Positions 22,398 through 34,439 of a stretch of 64,000 bases of DNA are shown here, one piece after another. The stretch comes from Tetrapyrgos nigripes (lineage: Eukaryota > Basidiomycota > Agaricomycetes > Agaricales > Campanellaceae). The position numbers and the translations under genes were made by a program. The stretch is taken from NCBI GenBank assembly GCA_013368315.1, contig JAACJM010000141.1, positions 1 to 64,000 of the forward strand, read 5' to 3'. Each line of letters opens with the position of its first letter. Positions within the stretch are counted from its first letter, which is position 1. The notes below the pieces were generated by a model that had not been told where the DNA came from, made no database searches, and was given only the letters and a program-made list of their open reading frames with translations.

Positions 22398-23352
22398 ATG
22401 AATATTGGCCGAACACCTTGGATTGGACAGCATGTCTATGTTGTCAAGGGTAGCGAGAAGGGATACAGAGGTATCGTTCGTGATGTTCGACCATTTCCAA
22501 ATTACAGTGGCTTGCAACTCCGTGTTGAGCTTCAGAAATTTGGCATCCAGGTCTGTCCAAGCATCAACTTAGATTATGACCATGTACGTCATGTTGAGTA
22601 AGTGTGTACTCTATGTGATCTTCATGTAACTTATCTCTCTTCCAGTCATTTTCAGCCACTAGATGACATTGATCCGCTACGGCACTATCACGAAGGATAT
22701 TCACTTCGCCCTGGTTATTGTTGTATGCCTTGTGAAGTTCCTTATTCTCCTGAATGCTGGCCTGCTCCAATCAATGTTCCACGGAGTACTACACCCATTC
22801 CTTCTGACGTCAATGTCGACAGCCTTAATACTGCTGCTGCTCCATGGACTCCTGACCAATATGACTCTCAGCCTGAAATCACTGTGAGTACTCATTCTTT
22901 TATATTTTATGCTATTCTCAAAGAATTTCTACAAGCACTGGATTCTCAATCCACGTCTAAATGGGTTGACCTTGGAAGTCAGCTTATTGGAGCCAAAAGC
23001 AAAGGCCTGGGTTCATGTATCAGATGGTGCAATCTTCAACACTCACCGACCTTGCCTTGGTGTTGTACCAGCCAATATCTGTGGACCACTTCAATGGCCT
23101 TCTGCTCATACTGAGCAAGGACTTATGGTTATCATTGTTGGTGAACACACAGGTTTGCTTGTTCGACGAGTGTACTATTGTGTTGTCGGTGGAGAGTCTC
23201 ATTTTATTGTTCATGGTGTTGATTTCACTGGAAGTGACTGGCAGGAGAGAATGACAAATACCCAGCTGGTGCTTCATCCCAGCTGGTTAATACGTGTCAT
23301 GGAATCCAAGGCAGATAAGGAGAGGGGAAAGAAAGTATTTGAGGCAATCTGA
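22398..23352 (+). CDS. MULE-2 KOW-motif protein
   Basis: Three exons: 22398-22597, 22646-22883 and 22924-23352, all GT-AG and in phase (200 and 238 nt, then phase 0), giving 287 residues. Exon 1 carries VYVVKGSEKGYRGIVRDV, a KOW motif as in Spt5/NusG and ribosomal L24/L26. Exon 3 has a second KOW-like stretch (LMVIIVGEHTGLLVRRVYY). KOW modules bind RNA or nucleoprotein partners; its task in a transposon is unknown to me. Compared with MULE-1, a CGA-to-TGA change at 23350-23352 removes the last 16 residues, a basic tail. The start ATG lies about 80 bp after a conserved CCCGACGCAT block shared with MULE-1 that is probably promoter. Confidence 0.7.
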
Positions 23353-24036
23353 AAGGAAGCGCGTAGACGAAAACCAGTATATTTACAGCAACTTATTTAG
23401 CTAACCCAGTAAATTCCATTTCCTACAAATAGTTAATTTCAACTTATCCAAACCAGTATAAGTACTATACTATTTCATTCAATCTGTTAATTTAGTTTCA
23501 AAGGACATAGGGAAGAAACAGAAAATTGTCTCCTTACAGAAAGTCTTATAAAAGCAGTTGTAGTGAACATTCCCTCTCAAAATCAAATTTTCAGAGGAGA
23601 TGGGAATCCATCCAACAGGTAGAAATTAAATTTGGAGTAAGGGCATGATGGCAAAAGAGACTCCAGAAGCCAAGAAGATAATGTTCCTATGTTGAACAAA
23701 GAAACTGTCCCCTTACATTTGCAACTGCTCAGCATCCAAAAGGTTCAGTGCTATGTGAGGTGGTGTAAACATAGGGAGAGGACATGGTCTATACAATAAA
23801 TCACTGTTCAGCCGAGGTGAATAGCTCCTGAGGGTAGAAATCAAGAAATTGTCCTCTTACAGTATTATCTTCTGTCATCTCAGAGGAGTCATAATTACCG
23901 CTAATACTTGGCTCCACTGACCAACCTATTACTTGACTTTTTACCTCACACTCTCTCAGGAGTACAATATCACTTTGTTAGTAGAATACTTTATGACAAT
24001 ATTGTTTTATTTGGAATTTAGAGCTTCATAACAGAA

Positions 24037-27000
24037 TCAACCATCATTGATTTCTTCCCAATAGTATGATCCTTTCCCCAATTTAAATGTCTGGATATTC
24101 TCCTTGCTCTGCATCCTCAGGGAATGTGGTTCAGCTTCCAATTTGGCCTGCAGTCTTTTGCTTCTCCTGGTATCCAGTAGGTTTGATTGTCTGAAAAAGA
24201 AATTTGAGGCATTTGGCTTGAAGGTGAACACAAATGGTATCTTACATATTGAAATGTATTCCAGCCTCTGGTTCCAATGGTGGAACTTTGATAGCATTGT
24301 CAAGGAACTGGCTCATTATCTCTGCAGCGAAACCTTGTGTACATATATAAGCAGTGAGATCATACCCAGGGAGACTGATACTCATGTATGCCATAATCTA
24401 GCAAGCTGTTCTCAGATAAATACACTCGGAAGTTGTCTCGCAGTGTTTCCAATTGTTTTGCATGACCATGATCAGAGCCTTGAAATGCAGAGACTGGCCA
24501 CTGTCTCTGTGCATGTAGTATGGCATGCAGCCGAAAGGCATGGGAAGGGGAATCACTTTGTGACTCAACAGCAGCAAGGGTGGAAAAGTCTTGCCAGGCT
24601 TGAGGATGAAGTAGAAAGGCACTAGACAGTGCATGAAGACTTGCATCAAGCCAGCAAGAATTCTGATTCCAAGGAAAAGATGGAAGTTCCTTGACCTGCT
24701 TGATGTCAACAGTGTGACCCAGGAAGGCTGGCAATGGTTGAGACTTGGAGGGGGAAGTGACAAGGCTGATTTGGCTAGCAGGAAATTGGGTGTGTTTTGA
24801 AGAAGTCTGTCTAGTCTTCTTAGAAGGAGTGGCAGGATCCATTTCAGATGGATCTGCAAAGGCAGTTTTGCGCTTTCTAGTTCCAGCTCGCAGATCTGCT
24901 TGAGTGTCTGGCCCTCTGCCCTCCTTCATGGTGGTTTGGTTTCGCTTGAACGGGGAAGAGACAGGATGTGTGGGTTTGGACTGAGTTGGAACAGGAAGAT
25001 AGGATGTAATGAGCTGTTGTTTTTGATGTTTAGATGTACCATATCGGATTGGCATACCATCTGCAGTAATGGTAAATATCCTGAAAAAGTCCAGAAGATA
25101 GAAATACATACATGAAGCTACATCATGCAAATTGTGGTGATACTTTTCCACCTGAACTAGTCCTTCAAAACCTGCAACTAAATCATTGCTTTTCCCCGCA
25201 ATTTGGTAGATGATGGGATGCAGTGCCTCTTCACCATTTGTCGTACTTGGAAGTCTAGCAGCAAGATTTGGATCCATTGTTCTGCATGCAGGAAATATCA
25301 TCCTGGCATGCTCTGGGGCTTGCCACCAATCAAGCCAAGGTGTTACTTTGGGCCATCTCTGACGAATTGTTGCAATTGTGGTCTTGTACTGGTCTTCATC
25401 GTTGGTTGTTCGGAGCATTTGGCATAGTTCTTTGAAGGTGGCCTTGGTATCAGATGATACAACCTCTCCAATACGTGCGACACGAGTGACTGATTTATCA
25501 TAATGATACTCGCAACCTTTTAACAAGGTTTGTGCAGCCTGCCGAAGCTCTTCAATAGACCGCCGTCCATTTTCAACCTGGAATAGGAAATCGCAAAATG
25601 CAATCACAAATCCCTGGCGCTGAGCATCACTAAAGTCCACGACCTGTGTTGGACTTCAGCTATCATACTATATTAAAATAGTGGATATCACTTACCATAG
25701 CAAACATTACATCTGTAATCTCTATGTTCTTTGCTAATGCCCCCTCAGCAATACTCTGGAACACAGCAATGAAATGATATTTATAGTGCTCTGTTGTAGC
25801 ACCATCTGCAAAGCTGAACATTCCAGGAACCCAAAGATTGGCAACAGGGGAAAATGCAGAAGTGATGATCAGGATTGCATTTGGAGCAGACCAGAATTTA
25901 TGTGCGCCATCAGTGAGAAGCCCCTCCAATGGTGCCAGACGAAGTGTGAGTGCATCTTTTGGCAGGAGCTGGTCTCGCTGCCAGTCTGTGTTGAAGGAAA
26001 TGACAGTAATTGGTTCAAAACCAACAGTGCAGACATGCATATGAACATATCCTTCGTAGCGTTGCTTCCAGGCCTGGAACTGGGCAAGGAAAGTATGACC
26101 GTTTTCCAATTTCAAAGCACCTCGTATTTCACGCAAGCGGTATCTCCAAGATGCAGGGTTGTTTGCTGCATGAGCAATAGAAGCGGCTCCAGGCTTATAT
26201 CCAGTTGCAGTCTTTTGGTCAACGAGAAGCTCCAGAGGTTTTTTGGTGGCATTGTTTTCAACAAGCTCTCCGATATTGGCTTCCTCTTTGGCAGTCAGAT
26301 GTAGAACTCGGGAATGACGGCTATGTGTATGGGGCAGCCCATTGATATATCTGTATCTTTGGGTGCTCCTTTCACCATCCACTCGTCCCCAGGTGATGAT
26401 ATATGCAATGGAAGGGCACTTCACATGGGAAAGAGAGGCACCACATGAGCACTGGCAGTTTGTAAGCTGCCATGAGATATCCTTGTGTGTCTGTGGCCGT
26501 GTGATAACCTTGCAAGATTCTTGAGTGCACTGAAACACCCCCAAGCATCTGCGCACACTCTCCCATCCACCTCCAACAGTATCAGCATCATAAGAACCTT
26601 TGCGGTTGCTTCCACCACTATTTGAACAGGCCCAATGCACCATGAGTTTCTTGGTGGCTTCATATTGTGCATGAGTACAGTCAAGGGCAAAGACACCATT
26701 GGGCCAGCCGTTCCATTCCATGTGATCCAGAGAAGTGAACATAGCATCAGCATCTCGGTTTTGTCGACATTCACGAACAGGTTGTGGATTCAAAGGAACG
26801 AATGCAGTCAATTTTGCTGGGTTGGTGAGGTCAATTGGTGCCCATGTGAATGTTGGTCCTGATTTAGTAGCGATTGGGTTGTGCTGGACAACAGGTGGTA
26901 TGTTTTGTTTGGGTGGCTGACCAACCATATCTCCTAAAATTTTTAGCATTCAAGTCTTTCCTGTCAAGGAGAAAATGACTACATACTATGTGGTGGGACT

Positions 27001-27702
27001 GTTTTTGGGGGCTCTCGTGATGCAGGATTGGTATTGGAACCTTGCACATTTACACTGTCTATATAACATATAATATGTGCAATGATCAGTGACTATTCAA
27101 ATGGAAATTACTCTAGATTGAGACATACGAGGCTCTGGAGGATTGATAATAGGCTTTTGTGAAATGATATTGGATGAATTTGGTGGATTAATAACTGGAT
27201 TTTGAGAACTGGTGTGGATTGTGCTTGGGTTGACAATGGGATTTTGAGTTGAGGTAAAAAGTCCTGATTTTACAACATGAGTGTATGATAACTTGATTAT
27301 TTTGTACAGAAAATACATACCTCGAGGATACAGTTGAAGCTGTACAACATCAGTATGCATGGCCTCTAAGGACAGCTTGATGGGCTGGGAATCTTGACTT
27401 GATTGTTGCAATGCATTGGCACTGACACTAGTAGGAACTAGTTCAAAAGCCACAAGTTTCCCTGATTATCCATAGTTATTTTTGTAGGCCAAAAGTTTTG
27501 ATGTTTACAAACCATTTTGGTACATTGGTATCTTGTGCATTTGAGGGTGAAGAATATCATTATTAGCTAGAATTATTTAAGTAAGTCAATATATGAGTAT
27601 AAATGTAATGTCATAGTTCTCACAAGAGTGTGTAGTATTACTGCTGTCACTGGTGAAATGTGTAGGCAGAGAAGATGACCCTGAGCGAGCTTCTATAACC
27701 AT
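24037..27702 (-). CDS. MULE-2 transposase with partial USP-like domain (internal deletion)
   Basis: Homologue of the MULE-1 main gene. The start is probably ATG at 27702 (MVIEARSGSSSLP), then exons with KIPMYQNG and DVVQLQLYPRG, a Pro-rich repeat (NPIVNP, NPVINP, KPIINP), FTWAPIDLTNPAKLTAFVP, the zinc-binding segment (VFQCTQESC, CQCSCGASL), DGAHKFW, VVDFSDAQRQGF, CEYHYDKSVTR and STTNGEEALH. Then the PIP-like QQLITSYL (24996-25019) and the C19 Cys box NQNSCWLDA. After YQSPW an intron (about 24350-24315) leads directly to EIMSQFLDNAIKVPP and the basic tail TRRSKRLQ, ending at 24037. The C19 His box and the Ulp1-like exons are missing. The transposase core itself shows no stop, so this copy could supply transposase but not a working protease. 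Confidence 0.72.
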
Positions 27703-28383
27703 GTTTGAATCTATTGGCGCACAGAGTCAAAAATTTTAACACATCTACATACCATTTTGTATACTCGCTCTCGGATCCCAGTCAGTCACATTTAATATAC
27801 GGCTCAGGTCCATATTGCGCACACAGAACCTGTAGACATTTGAATATACATAGATGTGTAAAGCTAAAGGTAACGCTAACTAGGACCTGCACAGTAGATT
27901 TTTGCAAAAGCGGCACAGACTTTGTCTTTTTCGGGGGGGCGAGTGAAAGCAGCACAACTACGTTTAAAAGCCTATTATATACTGCGGCTGAATGCCATCA
28001 ATTTGGACGCTTAACGTAGCCCCGAATACGTTGCGCAGCGCAGAGAGAAACTGAAAATCAAAATCAAAATAACATAGGTTACTCCTGAGCATCGGGGGGT
28101 ACAACGTCCGCATATTGATTGGGCAAATTGAAATAATATTAGTACTTAAGGTCTACATACTTTCTACTACACTTAGAATACAACTTACCTATCCAGCCGC
28201 TATACGAAAACCACAAGGAGTTGCGATCGACGGCTCAAACAAGCTCAACGTGGCTCGAGACCGAAGATCGGCGGCGTGCCTGAGCTGGGGCTCGGCTAAA
28301 TCTGATGACACATCGGTGGCACGCTGACACGGCACTGGCACGGTGGTGGCACGCTGGTGCGACACGGTAAATTCTCGCCCCCG

Positions 28384-28393
28384 TCTTATGGCC
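28384..28393 (+). repeat. MULE-2 target-site duplication, right
   Basis: TCTTATGGCC, the partner of 21868-21877. Confidence 0.75.
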
Positions 28394-31300
28394 GGTGGGC
28401 AAGGAACTGACGGTCGTTCGGGCGAGATATGGTGAGTCTATCTAGAGTCTTTTTGGCTGCCTTGCATCTTCTTTCTTTCTTTGTTTTGGAGTTCCTCAGG
28501 TCCCTGTTTCGTTCTCTGCCTTCTTCTCTTCGCTTCGCTTTACTTATCTTATTCCTGGTTCATTTTCATTCTCCTCCCTTCCCCCTTCGTTATCTGGTCT
28601 AAACCCACCCCTGTCCCTGTCTATGTGTATGCCCATTAACTCCTGATGTCCCGTTCCTCGCTTCTCCACGTCCTTTAATTGAACTCTTGTATCCATCAAT
28701 ATCATATCCTCGACTTCATATCTATATCTTCTCCCTCGTATTAGTTCTCATCTCTCATTTCGTTTCGTTTCGTTCCCGATTTCTTTTCCCCTTTTCCTTC
28801 TTTCCTTTTTTATGTTGGTGTTTCTTTATTCTATCTTCTATCATTCTCATTGTCTACGGCATATGCTAACCACTTCACCATCTCTGCTCTCTCCTACCCT
28901 CTCTCCCCTCTGCCTCACTCCTCATGACTGCTGTGCCTTGTCTCCCTCCCACTCTCGTGTCCTAAATACCAACCAAGTTCCAACACAGCCTCTATCATTA
29001 CTTCTCTCCGATCTCCCAGCACCAATGCCCCAAGAGTCAAGGAATCAAGAAGCCACTGCGGCCTCAGGCCTCAGTTTCGGATATATGTATACCTCTATTG
29101 TCTCTGCTCGCTGCCTTTAGTAGGTGTTAGGTTTGTTGGTACTGGAGGTCACTGGGCACGTTTGGAGATAACTTAGTTTTGGATTTCGTTTCGTTTCGTT
29201 TGGTACGTCACATTCGTTTTTTATAATATTCTATCCTCCTTCTTTTCATCTTTTATCTTTTATTTCTTCATATCCTCGTCCTCATCCTCATTGTCCCGTT
29301 CACATTCCCATTTTCGACCGTGCCTTAGTGCACATTGATGGATTCTCAACCTATTAACTTTCCCCCGAGCCTTGGTCTTAATCTTATTCTTAATGTCTTA
29401 CTGTTTCCTGTTTCCCGTTTCTCCGTTTGTTTCTTCGTCGTGGGTTGGTGGGCTGTTGGCGTTTACCTTTAGTCTTCCATATCTCGTCTTTCGTCTTCGA
29501 CATGCGTTTTTTTTTTTCCAATTATTATTTACATTTTGTCTTGTTTCTCTCTATCTGACCCTCGAACTACCTTTTACTTTACCCAGACTCTTCCTTGATT
29601 TTGCCCAATACTGGTCCTTCAGGTGGGATGCAAGAAAGTTGGGGTACTACTGGTAATACAGCTCAAGGGGTATGGAGTAAAGGGGCAGACAAGTCGAAAC
29701 TGGAAGAGGTTGTACCAGGGAGGGCGTGAATAATTGCTTGTTGGTTCATGGTGCGTCCGAGTTCTTGCTTCCACTATTCTCATAATACCTGACTAAGCCT
29801 CACTTCTCAGGACGACATTGACATCTTGACATCTCGACATCCTCCTCCCTTTCCGTTCCCGGTCGAGACACATTCTTCCAGTCCGCCTTCCTCTTCGGAC
29901 TTTCTCTTTATTACGGAGTCATTCCATCCCTACCCCTACCACATCAGTTGTGTTGGCTACGCTCAGGACCCAGACAGAAGCGACGGTGACATTTGTAAAA
30001 TTGGTTCATCCTCAATATTCGCTTATCTGACTTGGGAGTCTGGTCTACGTGTCTATGCCTGTCGTCTGCATTGGTCGGGTACTGTCAGTTCAAATTACGT
30101 TTCCTCGTGTATGTGTGCGGGTGTGACGTTTTGCGTTTTACGCATGTAAATAAAAGTTGATTTCACCTTACCTTATCACTCGTTTCTTTTTCTTGACATC
30201 TTTATTACCTTGGAACACGTCCGAATTCTTTCCTGTTCTTTCTTTTTTTACTCGGCAGCCGTACAGTAGTGTTCTGCCCGCGGGATATAATATAGGGATC
30301 GCGCGCATACAAGTTGGGCAAAAATAAGAATATTATTGCTGTTCTAACAAAGTACAGTGAGTATACTACTGCACTACGACTAACCCAGCCTAAATTCCCG
30401 TCAAATCAAAAGATTACTACCTACCGGATGATCAAACTCTTGAAGCCCTGTGAAGCACGAAGGGGTCGCAAAAGCGGTGGGCGGACGATGCTGAAGAGTT
30501 GAGGAAGATGAAAGGGTTGAATCACCTTGATCGCGTTGAGCAGGAGAGGAGTCGATGGTGTTTCGTCTTGAGTCGTGCTGCACATACTGGTGATGGCATC
30601 GGAAAGGGAGTTGATGAATTGAGAGGGGGAGGATTAAGGGACGTTGAGGGGGTTGGGATGCGGCTCGAGGGCTTGGCACGACGAAAAGGAAAGCGGGGGA
30701 GGGAAGACTAATAAACCTAGAATAAGTGCGAGTCAGGAGGGAGAAAAAAGAGGAAACACACAGTGGCTACACACCTAGAGTCGCCACATATTTCAATCCC
30801 AAGTGGCCACTAGACAGTAACGAGTCCACGCCTGCTCCTTTTAACCCTAACCGAGCATTCCAAACAGTCTATGCCTGATACTCAAACCTAACCCCTCACC
30901 TACCATTGAAAGCGAGCGAGAAGTTGGATGAGAGGTGGAAGGAGAGAGAGAGGCGCCAGGTCTTGAGGTAGGACGCAGGGTCATGGAGGAGGTGGATGAA
31001 AAGATAAGTAAAATTGTAAAAAAGAAAAAAAAAAGAAAGGCTAATCAAAAGGAAAACGAAAGCATAGCAAATGCTACACACCCGGGCGTCACCATAAACC
31101 TACAACCGGCATCCACAACCACTTCCACAACCACTTAACACTGATGCTCACATCTCGCAACGTCCATCCTAATCCTTACCTCAACCTCTGCCCTACCACT
31201 TCCCTATCGACCGAATAGACCTGTAAAATAGTCGTTAGCGAGGTACTATAACTGCCTCCAGCCCGTTACCTCTCTGCTGCTCGCGTTGTTGGACCCAGGT

Positions 31301-33128
31301 GGTACAATTCCACGACCAACCCGAGCAGCAGGGAGACACCGAGGCGGCAGCAGCAAGAAGCAAGCAGAACGTTACTCACCGGTTCCTAGTATAAATCAAA
31401 GCTCCTAGAACTTTAAAGAGTCGAATATGAGCATATCAAGCGCAGAAAAGCGCCAGCGGACCTGCATGTCAAAAGCGGTTTCCTGTATATGCAGTCAAAT
31501 TGGTCAACGCCTTTGCCAATCGACGAAAAACAACTTACTTTGAAGTTTGAGAAGGGTCTTTATGTGGCTTGAGGCGATGGAGTGGTAGAGTCGAGGTCGT
31601 AGGCGGAGATGATGGTGGTTCGGAAGCAAGAGAGGTTGTGATGTGACCGTCACTAACCTACGGAATAAACGCGATTCCCTTCTCTCCAAAACGATGCAGA
31701 GCTGACGCAACCTTTTGAGAAAGCTGTTGTCGGTCTGCGAGGGTTCATATTAGATTGAAAGAGAAGAATAGAGGAGTAATATCATTTGCACAGTGCATGT
31801 AAGTGTAGCTAGTTTACTTATAGCCGTATTGCCGAGGGTTTTTTGTATGACCTAAAATGGATCACCGTCAGACTTAACCCACGAGGAGGTACGGGATTGA
31901 AAAGCAAGAAAAATACCGCACTGGTGGGATTACTTACTACTACTATTATAGGCGATCTCCCACAATGTACATCGTGGGTGTTCAACACCATTTCGTCCAT
32001 ATTTCGACAACGGCTCATCGGATCATCTTAAAAGTTGCAGATTCAGGTTCCTAGTACGCATCGAAAGTATTCGGGCATAACAAGCACGGATTGGGCGCTG
32101 CCTAACTATAGACCACTCGTACCGAAACCCAAGCAGAACGAACCGTCTCCGACTCCAGCCGTAATCATCAGAATCATGCATCGTATTTCAGATGCATCCG
32201 CAACAAGTAATTCCCCAGCTGCAGATTTTTCATCCTATATATCTCCAAAAATGTCGCACCAAATTTCGTGGCAAACATGAGATTTCAGAGGCTGAAGCGG
32301 AAAATTAATGAAAAAAGTGGTCATATTTCCTTCGTTAAGCAAGATTTCCCGCTTTTGAGTCTGCCACGAAATTTCATAGCATCCCATCATATTCCCTCAC
32401 TAACCTAACCCTCCATTTTTATTTCTACACCCAGAATTATCTCCCGATAATACGACGTCTTATAATCACCCTGTTGGAAGGATGGCGTGGGTTAAATCTG
32501 CATCGTGATGCAGGAAGAAAATGATTAGAACAGGCAACTTGGAGACAGGAAAGATGCAAGACAAGATGCAAATGCACAGAAGAAACACCGAAACATTAAA
32601 TGCAAAGGGGAAAACCAACACATAACGGAAATAACTCAGAACCTCACCTCGAAATGTCACAACACTGACTCTCCACCCCAAACAGACACCGGCGGTGTAC
32701 ACGCAGAACGACGTACCTGTCCTACTATGTATTCCTATTTCCATTCCCATTGATACGACTGCACGTCGTACACCCCTGTAAAATCGCGATGACAATATTA
32801 AATTCACTTACCTATTGAATCTGACTTGACTGAACCTGTCCGCGTCAGGCTCCTCAGTCAGTACGAGCCGAAGAATGGAGCTGTGGCTCCAGGCTAGTAA
32901 AATTGAATCACAAGTGAACAACAGAAATCTTGAACCTTGATCCCAAGTAATGGAGTGCGCTGGAGACTCTCGGAGACCTATCGCTAAGGAAATGAATACT
33001 GTGGCAACGGAGAAATAAAGAACGATTGAAAAACGAGCTCAGGGAAACTCGACCGTAGAGAAAGAAGAAAACCAAAGCATAGAAAATCATACGCTCAGGC
33101 TCCAAGCCACCGCCACAGATATACTATC
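28394..33128. other. 4.7 kb without recognisable gene
   Basis: Pyrimidine-rich on the plus strand from 28440 to 29620, with repeated CGTTTCGTTTCG and TTTCTTTC tracts like an untranslated or intronic region. Only short frames, none with a domain that I recognise. At about 31950-32060 the sequence CTCCCACAATGTACATCG and what follows resemble, in diverged form, the end of repeat R (CTCCCACAATGGACATCG), so an old R relative may lie here. Confidence 0.5.
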
Positions 33129-33870
33129 TGTTGCGCCCGCAATTATATACATATTCATCTTTTTACTTTCACTGGGTGCAAACACTTGTAATTCCTTGGA
33201 TATACAGAGGAATTACATAAGACTTACACTGGTACACTCAATATGTAAGTCCACTTGACTTACTGAAGTATTACCAGACACCAAGAAAAATAGAACAATT
33301 ATATATGACTATTGTAAGGCATGAAGTCTCACAGTGGTCCTTGGTAATACTTTAGTAAGTCAAGTGGACTTACATATTGAGTGTACCAGTGTAAGTCTTG
33401 TGTAATTCCTCTGTATATCCAAGGAATTACAAGTGTTTGCACCCAGTGTTTAATTCATTGGACCTGTATATAAGTACAATAGATGTAGATACATAGATAT
33501 AGAACCCGCCCCCGTTAGACACTAGAGACCTCGTCTTCGGATGACAACAGAGAAAGAGTTTTAGAGTTTATTTTGATCAGGGGAATCCCAACCTGCGGAC
33601 TCGCAGTTTTGTGCACTGAGGAATCTCAGAAGTGATTAGGGGAATCCCGACCTGCGGACTCGCAGTATTACGGAGGAATCTCCGTTTGATTGAATACACT
33701 CGAATACACTTGACTACCCACCTACCGAGAACATCCTAGAGAGTGTTTGATTTCCCTCATTAATACTCTTATCATCCGAGACTCCTTCGAAACTTAAGGA
33801 GTCTTGTTGAGCGTTTTAGTGTGGTTTTAGTGGTTTTCTATTGAAAGCTACATTTCTACCTACTACACTC
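33129..33870 (+). repeat. Possible old solo LTR with internal tandem repeat
   Basis: Starts TGTTGCGCCCGC and includes a TATA-like TATATAAG (about 33467) and a transcribed-region look (CACTAGAGACCTCG ... CTCTTATCATCCGAGAC). A 59-bp direct repeat (GGGGAATCCC..CCTGCGGACTCGCAGT) occurs at about 33575 and 33634. I found no target duplication and no clear CA end, so the LTR assignment is a guess from composition. Confidence 0.3.
33170..33448. mobile_element. Fold-back MITE (279 bp)
   Basis: Two inverted arms of about 115 bp: CACTGGGTGCAAACACTTGT at 33170 and ACAAGTGTTTGCACCCAGTG ending at 33448. They differ at few positions and are separated by a 50-bp AT-rich centre. There is no coding capacity. 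TTT borders both sides, but I cannot fix the target duplication. It interrupts the LTR-like sequence around it. Confidence 0.9.
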
Positions 33871-33879
33871 ACCAGCCCT

Positions 33880-34080
33880 ATCACCATCCGGACCTACATC
33901 CGCACTCGCACTCACAGCCACCATAACCCTCCAGCACGGTCCCGCATTCACATCCACACCTCTTGCACCTGCATTCGCAGTCGGACTTGGACTTATACTT
34001 AGACTCGGACTCGTATTCGTATTCACACTCCAATCTCCACTGGATGTGATGGGTGAGGTTGAAATTGAGGTTGAGGAAGG
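33880..34080. repeat. Simple-sequence stretch
   Basis: Hexamer-like purine/pyrimidine runs (CACTCGCACTCAC, GGACTTGGACTT, ACTCGGACTC, GTATTCGTATTC) with no frame of interest. Confidence 0.5.
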
Positions 34081-34439
34081 TTAGGGGGTAAGGTGACGGG
34101 TACAGGTATGGGTAAGGTTAGGGGAACGGTGCTGGGTACGGGTACGATGGTGATGACAATGATGGGTATGATTACAGATATGTATGGTGCGTGATGGGGA
34201 GAAGGGACGGTGGTGTGGTTGGCTTGGGTGTCGAGTATGGCATTGAGGCCTGTATAAAACTGTTAGGCAACGGGGACATTCTGTCTGGTGTTGGTTTTCA
34301 CATGTTGCCATAATGGATGGAGGGTCCATTTCCAACTTGACCCATGTTGTATCTACCAGATGTATTTCTAGATAGTTAATAGAGTCTTTGTGTTTAGTGA
34401 AGTACACCTTGAACTCTGTATTCGACTCACATTTGTGAA

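Larger units (their letters stand above)
21878..28383. mobile_element. MULE-2, Mutator-like DNA transposon (6.5 kb), internally deleted
   Basis: Inverted ends AGAATTTACCGTGTCGC (from 21884) and GCGACACGGTAAATTCT (to 28375), with imperfect outermost bases (GGTATGT on the left). Direct 10-bp flanks TCTTA(C/T)GGCC. It has the same gene layout as MULE-1: a plus-strand KOW gene at the left, a convergent minus-strand transposase gene, and G/C-rich TGCC motifs at both ends. It lacks about 2.5 kb that in MULE-1 encode the C19 His box and the Ulp1-like region. Confidence 0.85.

Noticed and set aside
21878..28383. Assignment of the two large elements to the KDZ (Kyakuja-Dileera-Zisupton) or CACTA/Plavaka class
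   Set aside because: MULE-2 has a 10-bp target duplication and the transposase shows the MULE-type D...C..H...E pattern with a GCM-like zinc segment; the CxC motifs of KDZ and the CACTA ends are absent.
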